Assembly: GCA_902728285.1 (NCBI GenBank)
Contig: CACVBU010000274.1
Location: 710,942 to 774,941 of the forward strand
Direction: 5' to 3'
Length of the DNA stretch: 64,000 nt
Source of the DNA: Clytia hemisphaerica
Taxonomy: Eukaryota; Cnidaria; Hydrozoa; Leptothecata; Clytiidae
This document shows, piece after piece, positions 22,880 to 32,420 of the stretch. Position numbers and translations under genes: made by a program. How positions within the stretch are numbered: the stretch's first letter is position 1; the number at the start of each line of letters is the position of its first letter. Below the pieces are notes generated by a model, which saw nothing but the letters and a program-made list of their open reading frames with translations, was not told where the DNA came from and did no database searches.

Positions 22880-23757
22880 ATTCTTTCTTGTTCTTAATAT
22901 TTTCAGGTCTTCGGCCGTAAAATTAGGTCTTCGTCCGCTGACGAAATTTGGTTAGATGAACAAGAAAACACCAAAATTAGAAGAAAAATTCGGCAATAGG
23001 CGAAAATTCTGGACTAAAACTAATTTTGTTTAAGATTTTGTAAAATTTCAAAATAAAGATGAGAAATAAATGTGTTAAGATTAATAACAATAAAAGGAGT
23101 CTGAGGTACAGTATTTGGCCCGTAGAACGGAGGTCAAAAATGAAATCACCTTGGTGGCTTCAAAAATATTTTTCCTCAAAATAAATTTTAAAGCTTGGCG
23201 TCCACTGAAACAAATAAGATCGTTGCGAATTTGTTTAAATCCAGACTGGAATTGAAAACCTATTGCTTTATTTGCGATAGGGCGAAAGAAAATAAGCGAT
23301 GAAAAACGAAACCTTTTTCATTCTACATCGTTTATTATTTTTTGACAAGCTAGATGCTAAATGGACCTACCTGACGATGAAAGTTACAGTCAACCTCGTT
23401 CCCTGCGCATCATCAGCTTTTTTATGCTTTAACTATATGGCGCTAGATAATGCCCTGGCATTGTCTGTTCAAACGTTACGTCATCGGGCTCATTACCATT
23501 GGGCGAGCGGTTTCGCTGACGGCGCAATTATTTGTTTACATTATTTGCCTGTTACCAAGTAGTCGCCGGCGAAACTAATCAAAAGGTCAAAAAAATTAAA
23601 AATTACAAACAAAGTCTGAAAGTCTGAAAGTGAAATTGATTGATAAATACAGTATATGTGAAAGTTTTGTAGTCACTCTGGTATGAAATAAGAATATCAA
23701 GTATGTAATTAACCACATTACATCATTAAAGTTATATGACTGGAGCTCGAAGACATC
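22880..23757. other. AT-rich region upstream of the zinc-finger-like gene
   Basis: No supported gene. The frame at 23299-23562 has no recognised motif but is locally G+C-richer, which could reflect a promoter region. Confidence 0.35.
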
Positions 23758-25329
23758 ATGTCAGAAGGTAAAGCAATTTATTATGAAATTTATAGCTATC
23801 TATATTTCGATGTATTTCGATATTTAAGAAACATCAGGCCCAGGAATAAATTTACCTACCAAAAGCAAACGAAAGCTAAGGTGCTGACCCTTCCTACCCT
23901 ATCCTGTGTCATGGGTTTTTCCTGTATATACCTACATAATCTTTGTATGTAGAGCTATCCCCACCACGGCTAGCAAGGGCATGATGAATGAACAACAAAC
24001 TGCTAAAAAAAGAAAGTGTAAAATATTAAGTAGAATTTTTGAAGTCATGTAGAACTTTTCCAAGCCATTTTTTTAAAGTAACTTTTTCTAAAGGTATATT
24101 TTAACATGTGTATTCTGTGAAAAATTATTTTTTAATGATGAAAAAATTCCTATCTTTATATATTTTTAGCTAAACCAAAATTTTCTTTTTGCTTTTCAGC
24201 CGACGAAAATGTACCAAAAGAAAAAAATTACAACCGAGTTGAATGTTGTCTTTGCCCTAATCAAACAACAACTAAACACATTAATCGTCTTTTTACATCT
24301 TGTGGGAAAAAAAGACATCATTAATGACATACAATCCATATTGGACATAAGAATAGAAAGCAATCATAATTCGCCTGGTATTTGTCGTGTTTGTACAAAT
24401 TTTTTAGAAAAAAGTATAACCATAGAGGTATAAAGAAAGACAGGAGATGAATTTGTCGGTAATTGGTCGTTAAAGTCTTTTGATTTCTTTTATGTGATAA
24501 ATCAAAAGAAATTCTAGGCTCGCCCGATGAAATACGACTTTTTAGTAGAACTCAAGTTTGCTCTGAACATTCTTACTATCAGCATCGAAGATTTCCAGCC
24601 TTCTAATATACGAGAATAAAATAGAATTTAGCTCCACGAAATAAGTTTGCGTTCAATTTTGTCATCCATTAAATTTTGTTTTGAAAAGATATTTTCTCAA
24701 GCCAGAAAATGAAAAGTTCTTTATAAGCACACACAATTTCAGACCCAATTTGTAGACAAAAAGTCGCTGGAGAATTTTGGAGGAAAGTATTAAGCAATAG
24801 AGTTCACCTTGAAGAAAATGTTGATCGAAAAATCTTGTCATTTGATGAAGGATTGCAAAGTTTACAGGCCCTTTTTTAATCCAAATATTTTCTTACACCA
24901 ATGTCAGAAACAATGAATCTCGTCCCATCTTATTTTCAACACTTAAGTTAGCCAATAAGATTTTACCTATCAACAAAAGAGCTCATTAAAAATGCACGAT
25001 ATATGAGATTATGAGCATGCATACCTCGTAATATTTTTAATCGTAGGGCGAGCATGGTTACAATAGCATACTTCTCCTGTTTCTTTATACCTCCATGGTA
25101 TAACATTTCGTCACCAATCGAAAGCTCACTTTGAAAAATATTGTAGCAGCCACACTAACATTTCGATAATCAGTACAAAGAGAATGGCCTCAGAGTCACC
25201 AACTGCAGAAACACCAATATTAAAAAAAAAAACATACAGCCATCAACAGAAAAATCAAAAAGACTCTAGACTTCAGTGAATGTCCATCCACCAACAACCT
25301 CATACTTGAGAAAATGATTGTATCCACAA

Positions 25330-25829
25330 GGTGAAAGCTTCTTCGTAAAGACGAAAGACATGTATCTATTTTTCGGATCTGGTATGCGGGAATAGTGTCA
25401 GGACCTGCAGGCGACCTGGTAGGGTTGGGTTTGGGTGTGGTTTGGGTGTGGTTACGTATCAGATTAGCTAGGAATTGGGTTATTATCAGTTAGGGTTAGG
25501 GTTGGAGCTCGAAAAAAGCACTCTTTTGTGATTTTCTCTTAATACAGTCTGGTCTGCAGTTTGTACAATATAAATAGCCATCAGAAACGCTATCTCGACA
25601 TGAATCCGTGGCGCAGTGGATAAGGCATTGGGTTTCAAAACATCGGAACTTTGCATTTAGTGGGTTCGAATCCCACCGGTGACGATCTGTCGGTAAGTCA
25701 TTCAGTAAGTTAGAAAACATAGTAAATAACCCACACAGAACCAGAAAGTCAGAAAAACTACGAACAAGAGACTGGAAAGTACGAAATAAGTCCAGATCTG
25801 TCTTTCGTCTTTACGAAGAAGCCACGACC
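25330..25829. mobile_element. 500-bp inverted-repeat element, 9-bp TSD, inserted in an exon
   Basis: It is flanked by TATCCACAA at 25321-25329 and 25830-25838. The left end GGTGAAAGCTTCTTCGTAAA and right end TTTACGAAGAAGCCACGACC are inverted and continue through GACGAAAGACA. A 9-bp duplication fits Mutator-type elements. The interior holds GGTTTGGGTGTG repeats, TTAGGGTTAGGG at about 25492-25503, and a tRNA-like segment at 25602-25684. There is no transposase. Removal restores the surrounding open frame. Confidence 0.85.
25602..25684 (+). repeat. tRNA-like sequence (tRNA-derived SINE or tRNA pseudogene)
   Basis: It contains an A box (TGGCGCAGTGG), a B box (GGTTCGAATCC) and a well-paired T arm (GTGGG TTCGAAT CCCAC). 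The acceptor stem GAATCCG/CGGTGAC pairs at only four of seven positions and the anticodon stem pairs poorly. A 15-nt excess between the anticodon region and the T arm recalls Leu/Ser tRNAs. I judge it nonfunctional as a tRNA. Confidence 0.6.
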
Positions 25830-26148
25830 TATCCACAAAAGCATTGTGTAAACGCAAAGGCGGCTCTATTTTACACAATCATTCGTTTCAAGCTTTGGAA
25901 GATTTTGACAATGATGCTATTTGGAAAGAGATGGTCACTCATCTACCCATTTTTGTAGAAACATTGTACGCTATTGCAACTGGCAACCAATCAAGTCATA
26001 GTGATAACATTAAAAAATCTCTTCGCCAGCCATGTTTTGTTTGTTGTTTTGTTGTTTTTTGTTTTTGTTTTTGTTGCTGCGCTCAAATGTTTCTCCGCCT
26101 CCCACATCGTAACTGGTAAATTTTCACCGAGAAAAGCATTACGTAGAG

Positions 26149-26171
26149 TTCCCCCTCTCAGAGGGGGAACT
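26149..26171. repeat. short perfect hairpin
   Basis: GTTCCCCCTCT and AGAGGGGGAAC are inverted around a single base. Context is the decayed end of the zinc-finger-like locus. Confidence 0.6.
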
Positions 26172-26599
26172 CGATCAGCCAACACCAGGGTATTCTCTGG
26201 CGTCCATCAGTAGTGTAAATAAAGCCTGGGATACACGGGCACGAGGTTGAGTTACAGTTAGATAGTAATAAGTAGTAAAATGAAAACAATCAGTCAGAAA
26301 ATTTAGCGTTTATAACGAGAATGCAAAACGCCTTAAATTTTATCATTGATTGTTGATGGGGAAAAGGGAAGGGGAGGAGTAGGAAAGGAGTAGAGAAAAA
26401 AAGGAATAGAAAATTCCAGTTGCAAAAATCAGGTTTATTGACAATTGAATCATGCTTGATGGTTAACATTGTTAAAATAATCGGGAAAACTAATGTCAAT
26501 GATGAAATCTCGAGAAAATACCAAAAAACCGGTTTTTCCAGCATATAATTTTTTTTCTCGAAAATCGGGCTCTGTCACATTTTAGGTACTGTATTTCTA

Positions 26600-26954
26600 C
26601 TTTAATCGTAGAAATTTTAGCGAGACTAATTTTAGCGTATATTAGCGAGTTAGGAAAATCTTGATTTTTCTTGGATTTATTTTAGCGAATCACGATTTCA
26701 AAAAATTTCGCGTGGATATATTTTAGCGAATATTCGTATTAAATTATCGACTGAGTTTGTTTTCTAGCATTTCTTTGCACTGAAACCCTTCCTATTAATA
26801 AAAGTGTATCAAGGCAACATTACCAGAAATTTCGCGCGAATAAATTTTAGCGATCTGTCGATTCGACGTGTTTTAGCGAGATTTATTTTGGCGAAAATAG
26901 GGAAAACTCGCTAAAACGCTAAAATTAGTCTCGCTAAAATTTCTACGATTAAAG
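26600..26954. mobile_element. inverted-repeat element, TTTTAGCGA word
   Basis: The left end CTTTAATCGTAGAAATTTTA + GCGAGACTAATTTTAGCG and the exact inverse at 26917-26954 form TIRs of about 38 bp. Inside, TTTTAGCGA, TTTTAGCGTA, TTTTAGCGAATC and related words recur about ten times. The flanks give TA versus AT, so the duplication is unproven. Confidence 0.75.
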
Positions 26955-27114
26955 ATCAGTGTAAAATTTCATGAAAAAATATATAGCACAGCTCGAGAAG
27001 TTCAAGAAAAATTGCTTTTCCGGCAATAACCAGCAGCTCCGGCGATTTTTAGAAAGTTCCGGATTCAAAAGTCAGTTTTATTGACGATTGAATCATGCTT
27101 AATGGTAGGCATTG

Positions 27115-27472
27115 CATAGTGTGCACCCCTCCCCCCAGAATAGTGGGGGGGAGGTTGGTGTTTTGGGTCGACAATTTCCAGGTGGGATTTGGAAATTTTA
27201 AGGTTTTAGGTGGGAGAAACAAGTTAAGGTGGGGATTAATTTCTTTAGGTGAGGTTTTTGGTGTTTTGGTAAAAGTTAATGTTAGTTTTTTTCTTATTTC
27301 CAATTTAATTATAATTGTTTCTAAATATTATATTCTATAAATAATTCTTTTACTACTTTTCTCCTTTTTATTATTATACTGTAAGAAATTTTGTTTCGTT
27401 CCTCGAAATAGGATAACTTTTCGTAGGGATAGCATTTTTAGCTGGGATCTGGAACCCCATTGCACACTATAA
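27115..27472. mobile_element. G-run element inserted in repeat family R, 4-bp ATTG duplication
   Basis: The left end CATAGTGTGCACCCCTCCCC and the right end CCCCATTGCACACTATAA are inverted. ATTG flanks both sides (27111-27114, 27473-27476). The uninterrupted form of the target, GCATTG followed by TTATYAATAATG, is seen in inverse at 46872-46892, which confirms the insertion. Confidence 0.75.
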
Positions 27473-27869
27473 ATTGTTATTAATAATGTTTTTGTGCGAA
27501 AAAACGAAGAAATATAAGAAAAAGTCAAATGAAATCTGCAAAAACAGAGATTTCCAGCATATTTCCCGCATTTTCAGCCGGAAAAAACTTTTTCTCATAT
27601 ATCTGACAGGGCCATGTTTTGGACATTGCTTATACGTATCTTTGTGCAAAAAAAATCGGAAAAAACTAATGATGAGATCTCGAGAAAATGCCAAAAACCG
27701 GTTTTTTGAGTATCACTATTTTGCACATTTGTGCTAAAAATCAGAAAAACTAATGAGCTAATCTGAAGAAAAGCCGGTAACAGGCGGACGGACGGACGAA
27801 CGGATTGACATCAGACAAAGGTTAATTTGAAGGACCTCCGAGGTAGGTCCAAAAAGAACAATACAATAG

Positions 27870-28576
27870 ATTTTTAATCCCAGACATATGTCTGGATTTA
27901 TTTATTGTTAACAGATATTTACGACAAACTTATTATTTTTTCAGTGGACATCTAGTCTGGAGATCCATACTCTCTATTCAAACTTACACCACATAAGCAA
28001 AAATCCCATCAGAAGCTACTCATTGAGAATATGGTATTTTTGAGCCAGTTTGAATTTGTTTACATTTGGTTTGAATTTCGAGCCAAAAAAGCCGTTAAGG
28101 TTAGCCGCCAATCAGATTCGCGCCCTTCCAATCAAAACAATAATATCACGTGATTTCAACAATTGTTTAACAGTTAATAGAATTCTGCGACCAGATTTTG
28201 CATCTACAAAAATACCTGGCTACTCTGTTGTTTCTATATTATTATTCGCTTTAAATAAATGTTATACTTCGAAACCACACGAACAGAGTGGCAGGTCTCC
28301 CAGCTAGTGGACATCAAGCTTAAGCAAGTCAAAAATCCCATTTTGGTAAGAAATTCAGTTTCTTTCACCACCTCTGTCTTTAGTACCAAAATAATTATAT
28401 ACCACCACGTTATAAAATGATGATGCTTTTTGAGTTTTAATATTGCCCACACCTTCTAAATTCAAAGTTGATAAGAAAAATTAATAAAATAAGCCAGTTA
28501 CAAAAGAGATTTGAATATGATAAATGTTTGATTGAAAAAGATTTGTAGCTGGTGTGGTTTAAAAATTATGGTTAAA
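27870..28576. other. no supported gene
   Basis: Two similar segments, AGTGGACATCTAGTCTGGAG near 27943 and TAGTGGACATCAAGCTTAAG near 28303, each followed by a CAAAAATCCCAT-like stretch, suggest an old duplication. The palindrome CCAGACATATGTCTGG lies at 27881-27896. Confidence 0.4.
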
Positions 28577-29153
28577 CAGGGGGGTCGGTAGTAAAATCTA
28601 CAAGACAATATGACGTTTACTACGGTGGTGGTGTGACGAAAAATCGAAAACAAAATTTACTACCCAGGGTAGTTAAATACTAAAATGGGTGGTATCTATG
28701 TGTTAAATGTTGAAAAAGCTTTACTACCTGGGTAGTTAAAACTGGTAAAATTAGCAAAGTTTAGCTTAATTTTTTGGATGACTTTTCTGAAAAAATCTGA
28801 AAATTTTTATAACTTGAAAAATTTTTCTGTTGGAAAGTTGTTTGCTGCAAACAAAAAATTCTCGAGATTTTTTGTGAATACAAAAATACTTTAATTTTAA
28901 GGGCAAAACATTAATTTTTGCACAAAGTGAAAAATGTGTCACAGAAATAATCATTTTTTAGCTTTTTTTGTAAAATCAGTCCGAAAAACAACCAAAAAAT
29001 AGGTGGCCTTTATGACAAATTGTTCCAAAAACTTTAACTACCAGGGTAGTAAAATACTTCTTCCAAGAGTCTGGGTGGTAGTACGTAAAAGTTCGTAAAA
29101 ATCCTTTTACTACTCATATGTCTGCGATTTTACTATCGATCCCCCCCCACCTG
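28577..29153. mobile_element. CAGGGGGG-ended element, 7-bp TSD, GGTAGTAAA word
   Basis: It starts CAGGGGGGTCGGTAGTAAAA and ends TTTTACTATCGATCCCCCCC + CACCTG, flanked by GGTTAAA (28570-28576, 29154-29160). Inside, TTTACTACC(C/T)GGGTAGTTAAA and variants recur at 28655-28670, 28722-28742 and 29034-29055. Compare 49450-50050. It is noncoding. Confidence 0.8.
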
Positions 29154-29743
29154 GGTTAAAGGTTTTGTTTTTAACTAAGGGTGATAACGTTTACTTACTC
29201 ATCAATTTAAATGTGGAGCAAGATTGGTCGGAAAGAGGAAAAGAAAAACATTTTTTGCTTATATCGGCATAATATTACAATAGGTAGACATATGGTAGAA
29301 AGACATATGGTAGAAATATGTGTCTGATATGAAACAGGAACACTTATGTAAAAATGAAACCTTTATGTTATATAATTTAATACACAGGTTGAGCGAATCT
29401 TTTTCGAAGGCAAAAACAATAATAATTCATGGATTTAATCGATTTCAAAACGACCAATGAAAACGAAAACGACTGTGCCCATCGTTTGTCGTTTAATCTG
29501 ATCATTCAATCATGGTTTTATTTTTCATTTTAATTGCTATAAAAAGTAACCAAAGCCTTATACCTTTTGATAAATACCTCACCCGCTGATAATTTTTGCG
29601 TAACAAATATTTTAGCTGAAAAAAATCTCTTTCGCTATTTATCGCTTTGATTATAAAAAATGCAATTTTGATAAATTCTTGGGTATGGGTAACAAGAAAA
29701 ATAAAGAACTAACTTACAATTGCTACACGGTGTTTCGTCATGG

Positions 29744-29952
29744 CGCAATTGGGTATAATAATTCGAGTTTTGCGAGTTTTGCCAAAATTCGCCAAATTAA
29801 ATCCTCGCCAAAATTTCCAAATTCGGCAATTCGCCAAATTAAATCCCTGCCAAATTTTACTAAATTGATCTATCGCCAAATTAAACCCCCACCAAAAATC
29901 GTATTTTTGCCAATCGCCAAATTAAATCCACGCCAAAATTTATCCACTTGAG
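29744..29952 (+). repeat. CGCCAAATTAAATCC-word element
   Basis: The word TTCGCCAAATTAAATCC is repeated about five times between 29788 and 29935, preceded by inverse-like TTTTGCGAGTTTTGCC. Borders and duplication are unresolved. The frame translating it (residues QIKSSPKF...) is an artefact. Confidence 0.5.
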
Positions 29953-30225
29953 GTAGTTTTTCGTTTTCGTTTTCTTAGGATTTTATTTTAATAGCTTTTA
30001 TATAATATTTTTACGACAGTTGGACTTAAATTAGAATTTATTTTTGTATTTTCTAGCAGGTTTTTACCCAACTTTAAATAAAGAATAAATAAAAAAAATA
30101 AATAAAAAGCTCAAATATTCTAAAGATATAGCTCGAAAGTAAAAGTCTTATCCTAGTAGCTATTTTTAGTCATTCGGAGTCATTCATTTTTATATGTTAA
30201 ACGTTAATTGTGGTATTAATGCGAA

Positions 30226-30456
30226 TGGGTTCTTCCAGAAAATGTCCGTACATGGGGTTGGAGGATATATTGTCCGGTGGGTAACGAAAAATCATCAAAA
30301 TTTGCCCTGTCCGGGGGGGGGGGGGTAAATTTGCTCTGTAAAACCCGTTGTCAAGGGGGAAGGGGCAAAAGTCACTTTGTCCGGGGGGGTAAATCAGTGA
30401 AAATTGTTATATCCTCCACCCCCCATTTTCATTTTTTTTTCTGGAAAAGCCCAATA
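30226..30456. mobile_element. G-run MITE with GGGTTCTTCCAGAAAA ends (copy 2)
   Basis: Left AATGGGTTCTTCCAGAAAAT, subterminal GTACATGGGGTTGGAGGATA, right TATCCTCCACCCCCC and TTTTTCTGGAAAAGCCCAAT. The interior repeats TGTCCGGGGGGG. Same family as 13092-13365. Confidence 0.75.
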
Positions 30457-30496
30457 CTTCATGGATACTGCGAACTTTTTCATCGCGGTCATTTGA

Positions 30497-31054
30497 ATGT
30501 ATGACTACTCTCAACAAATCGCTAGTGATACCAATTTTAGAATATTCCTCCGTTTTATGGAGTCCAAATACTGTTGGTCTCAAAGACTTGAAGACATTCA
30601 AAAATCCTTTCTAAGAAGGATAAAAGGCACCTCAAACAATTATTGGGAGTGTCTCAAGCAATCCAAAATCTATTCCCTTCAAAGGAGAAGGGAACTCTAT
30701 CGCATTACCTATGTTTGGAAGGTGTTAGAAGGGATAGTACCTAACGTGAATAGCAGTATAAAAGCTTACGAAAATCCCCGGCTCGGCCGGCTGTGCCAAC
30801 TGTCTATCTCCAAGAATCGAACATCCAAGCTTAGAGATTGCACTCTTTCTGTACAAGGTGCAAAACTATTCAATGCAATGCCAAAGAGTATAAGAAACTT
30901 AAAAAACACTTCAACTGAAAAATTTAAAAATGCCCTTGACACTCACTTAAAGTCGATTCCGGATGAACCCCAAATTCATGGATATACTGGGTGCAGGAGA
31001 GCACCAAGAATCCTACCTGAGCACTTTGCTCGAACACCCACACCACACAAGTAA
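30497..31054 (+). pseudogene. LINE reverse transcriptase C-terminal fragment
   Basis: The 185-residue frame reads LEDIQKSFLRRIKG, YWECLKQSKIYSLQRRRELY, ITYVWKVLEG and later GAKLFNAMPKSIRNLKN. That order is typical of the region after the RT thumb in CR1/Jockey-group LINEs. The polymerase motifs and endonuclease are absent, so this is a 5'-truncated copy. It sits inside the inverted-repeat interval 30187-31104. Confidence 0.75.
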
Positions 31055-31104
31055 CACAAGTAAGTAATGCATTAATACCACAATTAACGTTTAACGTATA
31101 AAAA

Positions 31105-31717
31105 TGTTATCGAGGAAGATGACGCGATAACTTTCTAAATATAATTCAAGTGTATATAATTTATTTCAATCATTTGAAAGAAAAAATTTCCATTTCTCAT
31201 TCCTTCTTACACTCAATATTAATTGAATAGGCAAGCTGGTCTCTGGAAGTCGCTTTGTTTTGAATTTTGTTGCCCATTGTTATCAAAATCCACGTCAGAC
31301 AGTGGTCAGCAATGCGACGTCACTCGATTTTGATTGCACTGGCCCCTCGATACTAATCGCATGAACAGAAAATAAAATAACATTCAATATTTTTGCTAAA
31401 ATTCAATCTCTTTGCTTGCGTTTCTTAACCAGGTAGATAATCAGTTTCCAGTACTCAAACCAATATCAATCAATGATATACACTGTGGCGACTTCGCAAA
31501 ATAGTGCAACTCTACTGGTTATTTCTATCTAATACGTCAATACGTCAATACGTAACCAATCAGCTGTTGTAAAAGTGACGTAGTGTTAGAAGATATTGCA
31601 GCAATGCATATCCTGAATCTCCAACTCTTCCTTACGTAAATTATCTCCTTATTTCTAACCAAATACGTTAATACAAACCAATCAACAGTTGTAATAGTGA
31701 CGTAATGTCTTGAATAA
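31105..31717. other. downstream flank of the cyclotransferase-like gene
   Basis: AT-rich, no gene seen. TACGTCAATACG/ACCAATCARCWGTTGTAA segments at 31525-31575 and 31663-31700 are similar and may be a short duplication. Confidence 0.4.
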
Positions 31718-32296
31718 TCACTCTTCCGTTTCGTTAGCTGCATCTATCAAAAAGTATTCCTCACCAGGACATACCGTAACAGTATGTTGTTGAAAAGTCG
31801 TTAAAAAATCTACATATTCTTTCGGTAACATATCCCGTCCACATAAAACGTGTTCTAAATATTCCTTACTAATATCAATTACAGTATTACTAATATCATT
31901 AGACGCACTATTTTCAAGTCCAATATAAATGTGAGCTGAAACGGGCTCATCGACATAGTCTTGTACCAGTATAGGTGTATTTGGGTCCGAACATTTTCTA
32001 GGAATAACATTGATTAATTGTCTTGAATATGTAGATCCCATGTATCGATCCAGCCTCTCTATACTCTCATACGTACAAGTGTATAATATACCATAAACAG
32101 TTGAATCTTTATTGTATCGTATATTAACTCCGGCTGTACCATTCATTCGCCGATGGTTCATAACAAATTCGTAATTTTCAAGCTTTGCAGGTCTTCGTTC
32201 TGAAAACGGTATCTGACATAAGCTCATTTTTTCTGGATTCATGTTAGTTCCATAATCAAAGTACTGGATAATGTTACTAGCCATACCACTTAACAC
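31718..32296 (-). CDS. gamma-glutamylcyclotransferase-like protein
   Basis: A 192-residue single-exon frame, close to the roughly 190 residues usual for the GGCT family, which releases 5-oxoproline from gamma-glutamyl amino acids or peptides in the cytosol. The N-terminal signature YFDYGTNM (residues 12-19) corresponds to the family's YFAYGSNM substrate loop. VYGILYTCTYESIERLDRYMG (residues 67-87, shown here only as landmark parts VYGILY and LDRYMG) corresponds to the stretch that normally ends LDxxEG and carries the catalytic glutamate. Here residue 86 is Met, so ordinary activity may be lost or altered. The start could be Met1 or Met5. No signal peptide or membrane segment is visible. The intact frame argues for purifying selection. 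It stands alone between repeats. Confidence 0.85.
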   Translation of the reverse strand: MLSGMASNIIQYFDYGTNMNPEKMSLCQIPFSERRPAKLENYEFVMNHRRMNGTAGVNIRYNKDSTVYGILYTCTYESIERLDRYMGSTYSRQLINVIPRKCSDPNTPILVQDYVDEPVSAHIYIGLENSASNDISNTVIDISKEYLEHVLCGRDMLPKEYVDFLTTFQQHTVTVCPGEEYFLIDAANETEE

Positions 32297-32420
32297 TCCA
32301 AAGATGGTGTTGATTTATCTTTGGTCGTTAATTCTATATTTCTTTTGTTTTTACTGGTGTTTAGCTTAAAAGTAAATATTGAATTAAAAGACAATAGAAA
32401 CACAACATTAAAAGTGTATC

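Larger units (their letters stand above)
23758..26040 (+). pseudogene. broken zinc-finger-like gene interrupted by a transposon
   Basis: A 10-nt first exon (ATGTCAGAAG, 23758-23767, donor GTAAAG) joins in phase to an exon at 24200 that encodes ADENVPKEK, then VECCLCPNQTTT with CxxC, and TSCGKK. After a one-base frameshift in the A run near 24310 the frame continues KDIINDIQSILDI and then GICRVCTNFLEK, a second CxxC. A further coding stretch (about 25266-25320, LDFSECPSTNNLILEKM) is split by a 500-bp element; removing it with one 9-bp duplicate restores the frame into CKRKGGSILHNHSF and ALEDFDNDAIWKEMVTHL before homology fades near 26040. The arrangement (N-terminal Cys pairs, basic linker, later helical domain) resembles an uncharacterised family expanded in cnidarians and sponges, recalled only loosely. 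Lesions suggest a pseudogene. Confidence 0.6.
26430..27870 (-). mobile_element. copy 1 of a long interspersed repeat (family R), with two inserts
   Basis: In reverse orientation it shares with 46085-46935 the segments CATCAAGCATGATTCAATTG, TTGAATTTCTCGAGCTG-like, CGGAAATCGC-like and the end region with GTTCGTTCATTCGTCTGTTACC and GGTCC. It contains two younger elements, at 26600-26954 and 27115-27472. Short frames inside are translated repeats, not genes. Confidence 0.6.
30187..31104. mobile_element. 917-bp interval bounded by 35-bp inverted repeats
   Basis: TTTTTATATGTTAAACGTTA (continuing ATTGTGGTATTAATGC) at 30187 is matched in inverse at 31070-31104. The interval holds a G-run MITE (30226-30456) and a LINE 3' fragment (30497-31054). 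It may be a DNA element that received or captured both. No target duplication is apparent. Confidence 0.5.

Noticed and set aside
23299..23562. Small protein of 87 residues
   Set aside because: No domain, splice context or composition beyond chance was seen; it probably reflects locally higher G+C.
25492..25503. Interstitial telomere
   Set aside because: Only two TTAGGG units, within a defined transposable element; no array.
25602..25684. Functional tRNA gene
   Set aside because: A and B boxes are good, but the acceptor and anticodon stems pair poorly, and the sequence is inside a transposon.
26149..26171. Rho-independent terminator
   Set aside because: A perfect hairpin, but the window is clearly eukaryotic and no gene ends here in a suitable position.
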